This document shows, piece after piece, positions 28,830 through 37,683 of a stretch of 64,000 nucleotides of DNA. Position 1 is the stretch's first letter, and each line of letters starts with the position of its first letter. The translations under genes and the position numbers were made by a program. The DNA lies in NCBI GenBank assembly GCA_964576715.1, contig CAZNWE010000001.1, forward strand, positions 1-64,000. Direction: 5' to 3'. Below the pieces are notes generated by a model. That model made no database searches, was not told where the DNA came from, and worked only from the letters and a program-made list of their open reading frames with translations. This stretch comes from SLRI01 sp964576715 (GTDB lineage: Bacteria; Pseudomonadota; Alphaproteobacteria; Geminicoccales; Geminicoccaceae).

Positions 28830-29584
28830 CGGCGCAGCAGGCCGACGAGACGGCCCTGCACCTGGACCTGGTGCGGGCCGAAAATGCGGGTCTCATAGGC
28901 CGAATTGGCGGGCTCGAGGGCGATCGACGCACCTTTGCGCCGCAGCCGCTTCAAGGTCACTTCGCGATCCTCGATGAGGGCGACGACGATGGTCCCGTTA
29001 TCGGCGGTCTCGCAACGCTGGATCACGGCGTAGTCGCCGTCGACGATGCCGGCATCGACCATCGAGTCGCCGGCCACCTGCAAAACATAATGCTCGCCCT
29101 CGCCGAGCAACAACTCGGGCACGTCGATGGTATTGCCGTGGTCGGCCAGTGCCTCGATCGGGGCGCCCGCGGCGATGCGGCCGACCAGCGGCACCGAACG
29201 ATTGGCCGCGCCCGCACCATCGGTCGGCCGTGGTCCGGCGCGAAAATGGCCGCGCACGATGTTGCTCGCGACGCTGCCGGCGAGCGCCGGCACGCCGGCC
29301 GTCCCTTCGGCGAGACCCGGGACGGCGGCGCCGCCGCCGGCCGGCAGCGCGAAGGCGGGCGAGGGCTCGTCGTGTGGTGAGCGGACGATCTCCAGTGCCC
29401 GGGCGCGGTAGGCCAGCCGGCGGATATAGCCGCGCTCTTCCAGCCCCGAGATCAGCCGATGCACGCCGGACTTCGACTTCAACTTGAGCGCGTTGCGCAT
29501 CTCTTCGAACGACGGCGGCACCCTGTGCTCACGGACATAGGCGTGGATGTAGGTGAGCAGCTGCAGTTGCCGTTGGGTCAACAA
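28823..29584 (-). CDS. lexA: LexA repressor (SOS regulator)
   Basis: LexA represses DNA-damage genes and self-cleaves when RecA filaments form. The 253 residues have an N-terminal winged helix (MLTQRQLQLLTYIHAYVREH, FEEMRNALKLKSKSGVHRLI) and an unusually long Gly/Ala/Pro-rich linker of about 55 residues. The C-terminal peptidase carries cleavage site Ala139-Gly140 (GRIAAGAP), Ser174 (GDSMVDAG) and Lys212. The TTG at 29584 is chosen because it gives the family N-terminus MLTQRQ and follows GGGGGAGGG; an ATG further upstream would add 15 unrelated residues. An SOS box lies 67 bp upstream. Confidence 0.96.
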   Translation of the reverse strand: MLTQRQLQLLTYIHAYVREHRVPPSFEEMRNALKLKSKSGVHRLISGLEERGYIRRLAYRARALEIVRSPHDEPSPAFALPAGGGAAVPGLAEGTAGVPALAGSVASNIVRGHFRAGPRPTDGAGAANRSVPLVGRIAAGAPIEALADHGNTIDVPELLLGEGEHYVLQVAGDSMVDAGIVDGDYAVIQRCETADNGTIVVALIEDREVTLKRLRRKGASIALEPANSAYETRIFGPHQVQVQGRLVGLLRRY

Positions 29585-29650
29585 GGTGTGCCCTCCCCCT
29601 GCGTAGAGGCACCGCGTAAGCGGGCGCAAACCACCGTATCAAGTTCGATT

Positions 29651-29665
29651 GTTCTAATTAAGTTC
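29651..29665 (-). promoter_or_regulatory. LexA-binding SOS box of lexA
   Basis: GTTCTAATTAAGTTC (plus strand) is a perfect GTTC-N7-GTTC direct repeat, the alphaproteobacterial LexA site. A third GTTC at 29643-29646 lies just beside it. It is 67 bp before the lexA TTG and indicates autoregulation. Confidence 0.9.
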
Positions 29666-29678
29666 TCGTCCTCGTCAA
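29651..29678 (-). promoter_or_regulatory. Probable lexA promoter
   Basis: On the minus strand TTGACG (29678-29673) and TAGAAC (29656-29651) are separated by 16 bases. The -10 hexamer falls inside the SOS box, so LexA binding would block RNA polymerase. The -10 match is only moderate. Confidence 0.55.
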
Positions 29679-29715
29679 GCGTTAATGATTGCCGACGCGT
29701 AACCTGGAGGCGGCT

Positions 29716-30909
29716 CTAGTTGCCGAGGACGGCCTCGAGGTCGAGCACCTCGACCGGAGCCTCGGCGGGGAGTGCGGCTGCCGCCGGTGGGCGAACGATG
29801 AGGGCATCGGCATGGGCCAAGGTGGCGAGCATCGAGCTGTCCTGTCGCTCGGCCGGTGCCACGCGCCGCTCGCCGGTGTAGCGGGCTCGCAGGTATTCCG
29901 TCCGCTCACCGCCGGTCGGCAGCCCGGCGGCGAGCCGGGCCCGGCCGATCGGCAGGGACGGGTCGAGCCCGAGCATGACGCGGACGGCACCACGCAGAAA
30001 GACGATGCCGCAGACCGCGGCCGAGACCGGATTGCCCGGCAGGCCGAGCAGCGGGACGGCGCCCAGCCGGCCGAAGATCAAGGGCTTGCCGGGGCGCATC
30101 CGGATCTTCCAGAAATCCAGGGTCAGCCCCTGCGCGCCGCCGACCTGACGGATCAGATCGTGGTCGCCGACCGAGGCACCACCGGTGGAAACCAAAAGAT
30201 CGAGCCCGGCAGCGGCGGCCAGCCGCTCGGCCAGTGCCTCAGGCGCATCCCTGGCGATGCCAAGATCGACCGGCTCGGCACCCCAGGCCGTGATCATGGC
30301 AGCCAGTGCGAAGCTGTTGGAGCTCACGATCTCGTGGCGGCCGAGCACCGCACCGGGCAGCCGCAACTCGTCGCCCGTGGCGATCAAGCCGACCCGTGGT
30401 CGCCGGCGGACCTCGACCCAGGCAGCGCCCAGCGAGGCGGCGAGGCCGAGGCAGAGCGGCCCGAGCCGGCTGCCGGCCGCCAGTCCGACCCAGCCAGCCC
30501 GGTAGTCGAGGCCCTGCTCACGGACGAACAGCCCGGGCGTCACGCGGTCGGTTGCCTGAACGCGGCCATGGTCGGCCCGGGCATCCTCCTGGATCAGGAT
30601 CGCATCGGCCCCTTCCGGCAGCAGCGCGCCGGTGAAGATGCGGGCTGCCTGGCCGTGCTCGAGCCGACGCGCGCCGGGTTGCCCGGCGGCGATGCTGCCG
30701 ACGAGTTCGAGCCAGGCTCCCGGCACGGCGTCGGCAGCACGGACGGCATAGCCGTCCATCGCCGAGACCGCGGCCGGTGGCTGGTCGCGGCTGGCGACGA
30801 GCGGGCTTGCCAGCACGCGACCGCGCGCCTCCGGGAGCGCCACCAGTTCGCCCGGCAATTGCGTGAAGGCGGCCCAGACCCGCGCTTGCGCCTCGTCGAC
30901 GTCGAGCAT
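29716..30909 (-). CDS. moeA: Molybdopterin molybdotransferase MoeA
   Basis: MoeA inserts molybdate into adenylated molybdopterin, the final step of molybdenum cofactor synthesis. The 397 residues include the N-terminal PPAAVSAMDGYAVRAAD, the central MoCF_biosynth domain (STGGASVGDHDLI) and LGLPGNPVSAAVC. It is downstream of moaC with nine bases between them and follows the trp genes on the same transcript. The formate dehydrogenase at 4389-9683 is an obvious consumer of the cofactor. The order moaC-moeA-lexA after trpGDC is frequent in alphaproteobacteria. Confidence 0.96.
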   Translation of the reverse strand: MLDVDEAQARVWAAFTQLPGELVALPEARGRVLASPLVASRDQPPAAVSAMDGYAVRAADAVPGAWLELVGSIAAGQPGARRLEHGQAARIFTGALLPEGADAILIQEDARADHGRVQATDRVTPGLFVREQGLDYRAGWVGLAAGSRLGPLCLGLAASLGAAWVEVRRRPRVGLIATGDELRLPGAVLGRHEIVSSNSFALAAMITAWGAEPVDLGIARDAPEALAERLAAAAGLDLLVSTGGASVGDHDLIRQVGGAQGLTLDFWKIRMRPGKPLIFGRLGAVPLLGLPGNPVSAAVCGIVFLRGAVRVMLGLDPSLPIGRARLAAGLPTGGERTEYLRARYTGERRVAPAERQDSSMLATLAHADALIVRPPAAAALPAEAPVEVLDLEAVLGN

Positions 30910-30918
30910 CAGCGGTGC

Positions 30919-31407
30919 TCAGTCGGCATGGTAGTCGCCGGAGCGACCGCCCGCCTTGTGGACGAGGCGGATGCCTTCGATCACCATGCCCCGATCGATC
31001 GCCTTGACCATGTCGTAGACGGTGAGCGCGGCGACGCTCACCGCCGTCAACGCCTCCATCTCGACCCCGGTGCGTCCCTCCAGCCGGCACGTCGCGGTGA
31101 TCTTGATGGCCGCCAGCCCGGCTGGCGCAGCCGGCTCGGGCTCGAGCGACACCTTGACCGAGGTGAGCGACAAGGGATGGCAGAGTGGGATCAAGTCGGC
31201 CGTGCGCTTGGCCCCCATGATCCCGGCGAGCTGGGCGATCGTCAGCACGTCGCCCTTCTTGACCGTGCCCTCGCCGATCCGCGCCAGGGTCGCGGCCTGC
31301 AGCCGAATGCGCCCCTCGGCGGTCGCCGTCCGGGCCGTCTCGGCCTTGTCGCCGACGTCGACCATGACGGCGTTGCCCTCGGCGTCGATGTGGGTCAGAC
31401 CACTCAC
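30919..31407 (-). CDS. moaC: Cyclic pyranopterin monophosphate synthase MoaC
   Basis: MoaC works with MoaA to turn GTP into cyclic pyranopterin monophosphate, the first stage of molybdenum cofactor synthesis. The 162 residues contain [38 protein letters not shown] and [19 protein letters not shown], with the conserved Lys and Cys-His of the active site. The GTG at 31407 overlaps the trpC stop as GTGA, which fixes the start. Any longer frame reads back through trpC and is not real. Confidence 0.95.
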   Translation of the reverse strand: MSGLTHIDAEGNAVMVDVGDKAETARTATAEGRIRLQAATLARIGEGTVKKGDVLTIAQLAGIMGAKRTADLIPLCHPLSLTSVKVSLEPEPAAPAGLAAIKITATCRLEGRTGVEMEALTAVSVAALTVYDMVKAIDRGMVIEGIRLVHKAGGRSGDYHAD

Positions 31408-32207
31408 GCCGCCACCTCGAGGCCGAGCAGCCGGCGGGTGGCTGCCGTGACATCGGGCTCGCGCATCAGGCTCTCGCCGACCAGGAAGGCCTGCGCCCCG
31501 GCGCGGGCCAAGCGGACCAGGTCGGCATGGTGGTGGAGCCCGCTTTCGGCCACCAGCAGGCGGTCGGCCGGCACCTGCGGGGCGAGGGCTTCGGTGATGG
31601 CGATATCGACCGTCAGGGTCTTCAGGTTGCGGTTGTTGATGCCGACGAGATCGGTGTCCAGGCGCAGCGCCCGGTCGAGTTCGGCCGCATCGTGGACCTC
31701 GACCAGCACGTCCATGCCGAGCCGGTGTGCGGCCTCGCAGAGCTCGGCGGCCCGGCCGTCGTCGAGCGCCGCCATGATCAAGAGAATGCAATCGGCCCCA
31801 AGCGCGCGGCTTTCGACGATCTGGTAGGGATCGAGCATGAAGTCCTTGCGCAGGCAGGGCAAATCGACCGCGGCCCGGGCGCCGCCGAGATCGCTGTCGG
31901 CGCCCTGGAAATACGGTGTGTCGGTCAAGATCGAGAGGCAGGCAGCACCGCCTGCCGCATAGGCCGTGGCCAGGGCGGCGGGGTCGAAATCCTGGCGGAT
32001 CAGCCCCCGGCTCGGCGACGCTTTCTTGATCTCGGCGATCAGCGCGAGCCCGCCCGCTGCCGCCTTGCGCTCGAGCGCCGCCTTGAAGCCCCGGGGCGAT
32101 GCGGCCGCGGCGGCCCGCTGCTCGAGCCCGGCGTGTGATTGCCGGGCGCGGCTCGCCGCAACATGCTGCCGCTTGGCGGCACAGATCCGGGCCAGAACGT
32201 CGCTCAA
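31404..32207 (-). CDS. trpC: Indole-3-glycerol-phosphate synthase
   Basis: TrpC closes the indole ring from carboxyphenylamino-deoxyribulose phosphate in tryptophan synthesis. The 267-residue TIM barrel contains [15 protein letters not shown], the catalytic Lys in [24 protein letters not shown] and [13 protein letters not shown]. The start is TTG 32207: it overlaps the trpD stop as TTGA and is preceded by GGAGG at ideal spacing. There is no fused TrpF domain. Confidence 0.96.
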   Translation of the reverse strand: MSDVLARICAAKRQHVAASRARQSHAGLEQRAAAAASPRGFKAALERKAAAGGLALIAEIKKASPSRGLIRQDFDPAALATAYAAGGAACLSILTDTPYFQGADSDLGGARAAVDLPCLRKDFMLDPYQIVESRALGADCILLIMAALDDGRAAELCEAAHRLGMDVLVEVHDAAELDRALRLDTDLVGINNRNLKTLTVDIAITEALAPQVPADRLLVAESGLHHHADLVRLARAGAQAFLVGESLMREPDVTAATRRLLGLEVAA

Positions 32208-33238
32208 GCGGTTTCCTCCCGGCTGATGGCGACCAGCCTGTCCAGTGCCGTTCGCGCCCGCCCGCTGTCGATCGCGGCCGCCGCCAGCGTCACCCCGGCG
32301 CGCAGGTCGGGGGCGGTGCCGGCGACGACCAACGCGGCGGCTGCCGCGAGCAGCACGGCGTCGCGCAGCGGGCCCTTGATGCCGGCCAGCATGGCCTGGA
32401 TCGCGGCGGCGTTCTCGGCCGCGTCCCCGCCTTTGAGGTCGGCGAGGTCGACGCGCGCGAGCCCGGCGTCCTCGGGCTCGACGGTGAAGCGGCGCACCGT
32501 CTCGCCGTCCCACGCCGCGACATGGGTGGTGCCGGCGGTGCTGAGTTCGTCGAGGCCCGGCTCGCCATGCACCACCCAGGCGCGCCGGGCACCCAGGCGG
32601 CCGAGGGCCATGGCCAGGGGCTCGAGCCAGTCGGGCGAGAAGACGCCCATGACCTGCAGCTTGACCGCCGCCGGATTGGCCAGGGGCCCGAGCAGATTGA
32701 AGATCGTGCGGGTGCCGAGCTCCACCCGGGGGCCGGCGACGTGCCGCATCGCACCGTGATGACGGGGCGCCATCATGAAGCCGATGCCGGCCTCCTCGAT
32801 CGCTCGCTCGATCACCGGGAAGGGTGCCTCGATGTTGACCCCGAGGGCGGTCAGGACGTCCGAGCTGCCGGAGCGCGACGACAGACCGCGATTGCCGTGC
32901 TTGGCGACCGGCACGCCGGCACCGGCGACGACCAGGGCGGCGGCGGTCGAGATGTTGAAGGTGCCGCTGCCGTCGCCGCCGGTGCCGCAGGTATCGATCG
33001 CGCCTTCGGGAGCCCTGATCCGGGTCATCCGGCCGCGCAGGATTCGCGCCCCGGCGATGATCTCGTCGACATGCTCGCCGCGGACCCTGAGCGCCATGAG
33101 CAGGCCCGCCATCTGGGCCGGCGTCGCATCGCCCGCCATCATGATGGCGAAGGCGTCCTCGGCTTCGGCGAGGGACAGCGGTCGGCCCGAGGCGGCGATG
33201 CCGATCAGCTCCTTGAACCGGACGAGATCGGTGCTCAA
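32204..33238 (-). CDS. trpD: Anthranilate phosphoribosyltransferase
   Basis: TrpD joins anthranilate with phosphoribosyl pyrophosphate, the second committed step of tryptophan synthesis. The 344 residues have an N-terminal helical domain and the PRPP-binding [21 protein letters not shown]. Further motifs are [17 protein letters not shown] and [17 protein letters not shown]. The TTG at 33238 overlaps the trpG stop (TTGA), so the two are translationally coupled. TrpD is not fused to TrpG as in enteric bacteria. Confidence 0.96.
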   Translation of the reverse strand: MSTDLVRFKELIGIAASGRPLSLAEAEDAFAIMMAGDATPAQMAGLLMALRVRGEHVDEIIAGARILRGRMTRIRAPEGAIDTCGTGGDGSGTFNISTAAALVVAGAGVPVAKHGNRGLSSRSGSSDVLTALGVNIEAPFPVIERAIEEAGIGFMMAPRHHGAMRHVAGPRVELGTRTIFNLLGPLANPAAVKLQVMGVFSPDWLEPLAMALGRLGARRAWVVHGEPGLDELSTAGTTHVAAWDGETVRRFTVEPEDAGLARVDLADLKGGDAAENAAAIQAMLAGIKGPLRDAVLLAAAAALVVAGTAPDLRAGVTLAAAAIDSGRARTALDRLVAISREETA

Positions 33239-33819
33239 GCAGCCTTCTCCAGGACGGTCATCGCGAGGAAATTCTTGAGCAGTGCATGGCCATGCTCGCT
33301 CGCGATGCTTTCGGGATGGAACTGCACCCCATGGATCGGCAGGCGACGGTGCCGCAGCCCCATGATGGTGCCGTCCTCGCTCCGCGCCGTGACCACGAGC
33401 TGTTCGGGCACGGTTTCGGGCTCGGCGACGAGCGAGTGGTAGCGGGTGGCACGAAACGGCGTCGGCAGACCGGCGAACACGCCGCTGCCGTCATGGCTGA
33501 TCATGCTCGTCTTGCCGTGCATCACCCGGCTCGCCCGGCCGATCACCGCGCCGAAGGCCTGAGCGATCGCCTGGTGGCCGAGGCACACGCCGAGGATCGG
33601 GCAACGCTCCTTGAGTGCGGCGACCAGGGCCAGGGTGATGCCGGCACGATCGGGATCGCAGGGGCCGGGCGAGATGACGATGCCCGCCGGATCCAGGGCG
33701 ATGGCCTGGTCAACGGTCAGCGCATCGTTGCGAAACACCCGGGGTATCGCCCCGAGCTCGCCGAGATAGTGATAAAGGTTGTAGGTAAAGCTGTCGTAGT
33801 TGTCGATGAGCAGCAGCAT
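33235..33819 (-). CDS. trpG: Anthranilate/aminodeoxychorismate synthase glutamine amidotransferase
   Basis: This class I glutamine amidotransferase supplies ammonia to anthranilate synthase TrpE, and in many bacteria also to PabB. The 194 residues show [20 protein letters not shown], the nucleophile Cys in [13 protein letters not shown] and the catalytic His-Glu in GVQFHPESI. The gene begins the leftward trpGDC-moaC-moeA run. trpE is not in the window upstream, where a divergent gene starts 276 bp away. It is therefore separate from trpE or lost adjacency here. Confidence 0.95.
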   Translation of the reverse strand: MLLLIDNYDSFTYNLYHYLGELGAIPRVFRNDALTVDQAIALDPAGIVISPGPCDPDRAGITLALVAALKERCPILGVCLGHQAIAQAFGAVIGRASRVMHGKTSMISHDGSGVFAGLPTPFRATRYHSLVAEPETVPEQLVVTARSEDGTIMGLRHRRLPIHGVQFHPESIASEHGHALLKNFLAMTVLEKAA

Positions 33820-34095
33820 GGCTTGACCGATCGGTGCAGCGGCGGGGATCAGGCGAGGCGGCGTTGACGACGGTGCTCGCGGCCTTGCCCCCTCACCAGC
33901 CGAGGCTGCGGCCAGCCGGATGGCCTCGCCCTGGTCAGCGAAGAAAGCCCGCGCCCGGCAAAGCCGTCAAGCCCTCTCCCGCGAAGCGTGCGCGAATGCG
34001 GACCTTTGGCAACCAGCGTGTTCGCTGCTGATCAAGTTGTTCAACTGTGGCTCGGATCGGTCTATACCTCTTATGGACACCGGGCAGGGTGTCGC

Positions 34096-35484
34096 GTGGT
34101 GTGGAGTACCCATGGGACGGGTCGGTTGAGAGGACGGCGCGATCGCCGGCCATGGCGACGGGCGCGCTCCATGGCATTCGGCTTCATGATCGCGGTGATG
34201 TGTGTCGAGGTGGCCTACCGCCTGGCCGCATTGCCGCCGGCTGATCTCCCGGTGCAGCAGCCGGCTGATCTCCAGGTGCAGCAGGATGTCGCGTCGCCCG
34301 CGATCGCAACACCGGCCGCGGTCGAGCCCGTCTCGACGTCGGCGCTGACCATCAGCCGACAGCTCGCCCTGCCGCCGGTACGCTCGGCGCGCGAGCTGTC
34401 GCTCGCGCATCCGCCAATCGTGCGCGCGGCAGGGTCCCGGCTGGTGTCCGGGACGGCGGTCGTGGCGCTGGCACCGGGTGACGTGACGGCCGGGCTTCGT
34501 CTCAACCTCCAGTTGCATACGGCTCAGGCCCGGTCGGTCACGGTGTTCAGCACAGCGCCGGCCGCCGGGCCGGCCATTGCCGATGCCGGCCAGCTCGACA
34601 CGACGCCGGCGGCAACCGGAGGACCGGAAGGCTCCGTGCCGGGCCAGCTCGATGCCCTTCCTGTCGGACTGCCGGTTGCACCGTGGCCGCCACCTGCGGC
34701 GCGGCCCGGCGCGGCTCGGCCGCTCATCGCGATCGTCATCGACGACATGGGCTACAGCCGGGCGGCGCTGACCCGGCTGGCGACCATGCCGGGCCCCTTG
34801 ACCCTGTCGTTTCTGCCTTATGCGCATGCGACGCCAACCATGCTGGAGGCAGCACGAGGGCGAGATCTGGAGCTGCTGCTGCATCTGCCGATGGAGCCGT
34901 TGGGTGATGCCGACCCCGGCCCGGAGGCGCTCCTGGTCGGGCTCGAGGAGGTCGAGCTGCGCCGCCGGGTGCGCTGGGCGCTCGACCAGGTGCCGGGGGT
35001 GGTCGGCGTGAACAACCACATGGGCAGCCGCTTCACCACCGACGCCCGGGGGCTGGAGGTGGTCATGGACGAGCTGCGCCGGGACCGGCTCTTCTTCGTC
35101 GACAGCCGAACCAACCCGGCAAGCCAGGCGGAGCGCATTGCCGGGGCGGCCGGCATTCCGACGACCGGCCGCGATATCTTCATCGACCACGACCCCACGC
35201 CGTCGGCGATCGCGCGCCAGTTCGCCGCGATCGAGCGGTTCGCCCGGTACACCGGGACGGTGATCGCCATCGGCCACCCCTATCCGACGACGCTGGCGGC
35301 GCTCGAGGCCTGGCTGCCGACCGTGACCGAGCGCGGCTTTCGCCTGGCGCGGCTGAGCGAGGTCCTGGCAAAGCGCCTGTGCGCGCAGCCGCAGCAGGTC
35401 GTCGAGCCGTGCGGCCCCGCCGTTCATCTGGTTGGCAGCGAAGCGTCGCCGTTCGAGGTTGCACCGGTCGGGGCCACGCCGTAA
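34096..35484 (+). CDS. Divergent polysaccharide deacetylase family protein (YibQ-like)
   Basis: The C-terminal 260 residues form the divergent polysaccharide deacetylase domain: PLIAIVIDDMGYSRAALTRL, LELLLHLPMEPLG, GVVGVNNHMGSRFT and DSRTNPAS. The domain is preceded by one membrane anchor (MAFGFMIAVMCVEVAYRLA) and a long Pro/Ala linker, so it faces the periplasm. In alphaproteobacteria such proteins often accompany M23 peptidases in envelope remodelling; the substrate is not known. The start is uncertain. GTG 34096 follows GCAGGG and gives a basic N-terminus before the membrane helix. TTG 34126 and ATG 34171 are alternatives. Confidence 0.83.
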   Translation: MVWSTHGTGRLRGRRDRRPWRRARSMAFGFMIAVMCVEVAYRLAALPPADLPVQQPADLQVQQDVASPAIATPAAVEPVSTSALTISRQLALPPVRSARELSLAHPPIVRAAGSRLVSGTAVVALAPGDVTAGLRLNLQLHTAQARSVTVFSTAPAAGPAIADAGQLDTTPAATGGPEGSVPGQLDALPVGLPVAPWPPPAARPGAARPLIAIVIDDMGYSRAALTRLATMPGPLTLSFLPYAHATPTMLEAARGRDLELLLHLPMEPLGDADPGPEALLVGLEEVELRRRVRWALDQVPGVVGVNNHMGSRFTTDARGLEVVMDELRRDRLFFVDSRTNPASQAERIAGAAGIPTTGRDIFIDHDPTPSAIARQFAAIERFARYTGTVIAIGHPYPTTLAALEAWLPTVTERGFRLARLSEVLAKRLCAQPQQVVEPCGPAVHLVGSEASPFEVAPVGATP

Positions 35485-35604
35485 GGGGTCCGTTGAAGCT
35501 GTGGCCCGCTGGGCACTGTAGCGCCGTCGTCACCGATTCGTCGTCGAACTGTCGCAGTGTCGGTGTACCCGGCTCGCGTCGCCCATCCCAAGGGTATTGC
35601 CTGC

Positions 35605-36432
35605 ATGGCCGCATCGGCACCAGCCACCGCCCTGCCCCTCGGTCTCACCACCACCTCGCTCGGCCCCGCAGTCGCGGCGCCGCCCCGGCGGCGCGAGCCG
35701 GTGGCGCCGATCCCCTTCGCGCCGTCCGCCGCCGACGCCGGGCCGGCCGATACCCTGATCGTATCGGACCTGCATCTGGGCTTGCCCGACAGCCGTCCGC
35801 GTGACCTGCTCGACCTCTTGGTGGAGCGGCCGTTCGGCCGGCTGATCCTCCTCGGCGACATCTTTCACGACCCGAGCTTCCGGCATCTCGGTGCCGATGC
35901 CTGGCGGCTGCTGCGGCATATCCGCCAGATCGACCGGCAGCCGGGCCGCGAGGTCGTCTGGCTACTCGGCAATCACGACCGGAAGCTGGCCTCGCCGATC
36001 ACCCGGCTGCTCGGCATCGAAGGGCGCGAGAGCTTCAGCTGGCAGCAGCAGGGTCGACGCTGCCTCGCCGTGCACGGCGACTGCTTCGACGCGTTCATCA
36101 GTCGCCACGTCCGCTTCAGCCAGCTCTGCTCCGACGTCTTCGCCTTCTGCCAGCGCTGCCTGGCGCCGCACCACGGCTGGCTGTCGCGGCTCGATGCCTG
36201 GCAGGTGAAGGTCGGCAAGCTCGGCGACAAGGTGGCGGAGGCGGCTGCCGTCCACGCTGCCCGGGCCGCTCTCGACCTCATCGTCTGCGGCCACACCCAC
36301 GAGCCGATCCGCCGCCGGGTGGCGACGCCGGGGGGCGTCGTCACCTACGCCAATGCCGGCCACTGGATCGGCAGCCCGGCCAGCTTCGTCACCGTCGGGC
36401 CCAATGGCCTCGGCCTCGACTTCCTGCCCTGA
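35605..36432 (+). CDS. plcP: Metallophosphoesterase, likely PlcP-type phospholipase C
   Basis: This calcineurin-like phosphoesterase of about 275 residues has DLHLG, LLGDIFHD, LLGNHDRKL and CGHTHEP as its dinuclear metal site. It belongs to the COG2908 group, which contains LpxH-like enzymes and PlcP of Sinorhizobium meliloti, a phospholipase C induced by phosphate starvation. Direct linkage to btaA and btaB, which use diacylglycerol, favours PlcP: it would release phosphate from membrane phospholipid and leave diacylglycerol. The N-terminal 45 residues are Pro/Ala-rich and of doubtful function. ATG 35605 is chosen over an in-frame GTG at 35557. A lipid A biosynthetic role (LpxH/LpxI) is the alternative. 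Confidence 0.8.
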   Translation: MAASAPATALPLGLTTTSLGPAVAAPPRRREPVAPIPFAPSAADAGPADTLIVSDLHLGLPDSRPRDLLDLLVERPFGRLILLGDIFHDPSFRHLGADAWRLLRHIRQIDRQPGREVVWLLGNHDRKLASPITRLLGIEGRESFSWQQQGRRCLAVHGDCFDAFISRHVRFSQLCSDVFAFCQRCLAPHHGWLSRLDAWQVKVGKLGDKVAEAAAVHAARAALDLIVCGHTHEPIRRRVATPGGVVTYANAGHWIGSPASFVTVGPNGLGLDFLP

Positions 36433-36468
36433 ATCAGACGCTGTGTCGACCACCGCTGGAGTTTGCGC

Positions 36469-37683
36469 ATGAGTCGCGCCTTGATCGAGACCGCTGCCCG
36501 CAGCCATCCCATTACCAGCAAGCGCGGGTTGATGGAGAGCCTGTTCAGCCAGCTGTTCACCGGCTTCGTCTACCCGCAGATCTGGGAGGATCCGACGGTC
36601 GATCTGGCCGGTCTGGAGCCCGCCCCCGGGGCGCGCATCGCGACCATCGCGTCGGGTGGCTGCAACGTCATGAACTACCTCCTGGCCGAGCCGCGCGAGG
36701 TCATTGCGGTCGACCTCAACCCGGCACATCTGGCCCTGCTGCGGCTCAAGCTGACGGCAGCGCGCGTGCTCGATGACCACGCCGATTTCTACCGGCTGTT
36801 CGGTGAGGCGCGAGGCGCCGACAATATCCGCCTGTTCGATGCACGGATTGCCCCGGCTCTCGACCCGGAGACCAGGCGCTTTTGGCAGGGCCGCAACCTC
36901 AAGGGCCAGCGCCGGATCAAGCTGTTCGCCAACGGTCTCTACCGCCAGGGCGTGCTCGGGCGCACCATCGGCCTCGCCCATCTCGCCTGTCGACTGCACG
37001 GTGCCGACCCCAGGGCATTGCTGGAGGCGCGCACGCGTGAGGAGCAGGAGGCGCTGTTCGAGGCGGTGCTCGGCCCGGTGTTCGACAAGCCGCTCGTCAA
37101 GGCGCTGGCCAAGCTGCCCACCTCGTTCTACGGCCTGGGCATTCCGCCCGAACAATATGCCGCGCTGACCGCGGAGAACCCGGACGATCCGGCGGCGGTG
37201 ATGCGTGAGCGGGTACGTCGCCTGCTCTGCGATTTTCCGCTGCAGGACAACTATTTCGCCTGGCAGGCCCTGGCCCGCGCCTACGGCCCGTCGGGCACGG
37301 CGCGTCCGCCCTACCTCGAGGTGGCGAGCTTCGCCGCGCTGCGGGAGCGCGTCGATCGGGTCGATGTGCGCCACCAGACGATGACCGACGCCCTCAAGCG
37401 TGAGGCACCGGGCTCCCTCGACGGCTACGTGCTGCTCGACGCCCAGGACTGGATGACCCCGGCCCAGCTCGCCGCGCTCTGGCACGAGATCGACCGGACC
37501 GGCAGCGCCGTCGCCCGGGTGATCTGCCGCACCGCCGGTGCCGGCTCGCCGGTCGACCGGCATCTGCCGGAGATGCTGCGCGGGCGCTGGCGGCGCCTCG
37601 ACGAGCTGAGTGCGGCGCTCTTCAAGCAGGACCGCTCGGCGGTCTATGGCGGCTTCCACGTCTATGCCAGGGCCGTTCATTGA
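36469..37683 (+). CDS. btaA: S-adenosylmethionine:diacylglycerol 3-amino-3-carboxypropyltransferase BtaA
   Basis: BtaA transfers the aminocarboxypropyl group of SAM to diacylglycerol, making diacylglycerylhomoserine, the first step of betaine lipid DGTS. The 404 residues carry the DUF3419 pattern: TGFVYPQIWEDPTVDLAGL, the SAM-binding TIASGGCNVMNYLL and VIAVDLNPAHLALLRLK, and the C-terminal VLLDAQDWMTPAQLAALWHE. The ATG at 36469 has TGGAG upstream. Its stop overlaps the btaB TTG as TTGA. The gene lies 36 bp after the PlcP-like gene, so one phosphate-sparing operon is likely. A clear Pho box was not found. Confidence 0.92.
   Translation: MSRALIETAARSHPITSKRGLMESLFSQLFTGFVYPQIWEDPTVDLAGLEPAPGARIATIASGGCNVMNYLLAEPREVIAVDLNPAHLALLRLKLTAARVLDDHADFYRLFGEARGADNIRLFDARIAPALDPETRRFWQGRNLKGQRRIKLFANGLYRQGVLGRTIGLAHLACRLHGADPRALLEARTREEQEALFEAVLGPVFDKPLVKALAKLPTSFYGLGIPPEQYAALTAENPDDPAAVMRERVRRLLCDFPLQDNYFAWQALARAYGPSGTARPPYLEVASFAALRERVDRVDVRHQTMTDALKREAPGSLDGYVLLDAQDWMTPAQLAALWHEIDRTGSAVARVICRTAGAGSPVDRHLPEMLRGRWRRLDELSAALFKQDRSAVYGGFHVYARAVH

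Noticed and set aside
35500..35570. Pho box before the PlcP-btaAB genes
   Set aside because: CTGTAGC-GCCG-TCGTCAC and CTGTCGC are only partial matches to the 7-4-7 direct repeat; a scored matrix search would be needed.
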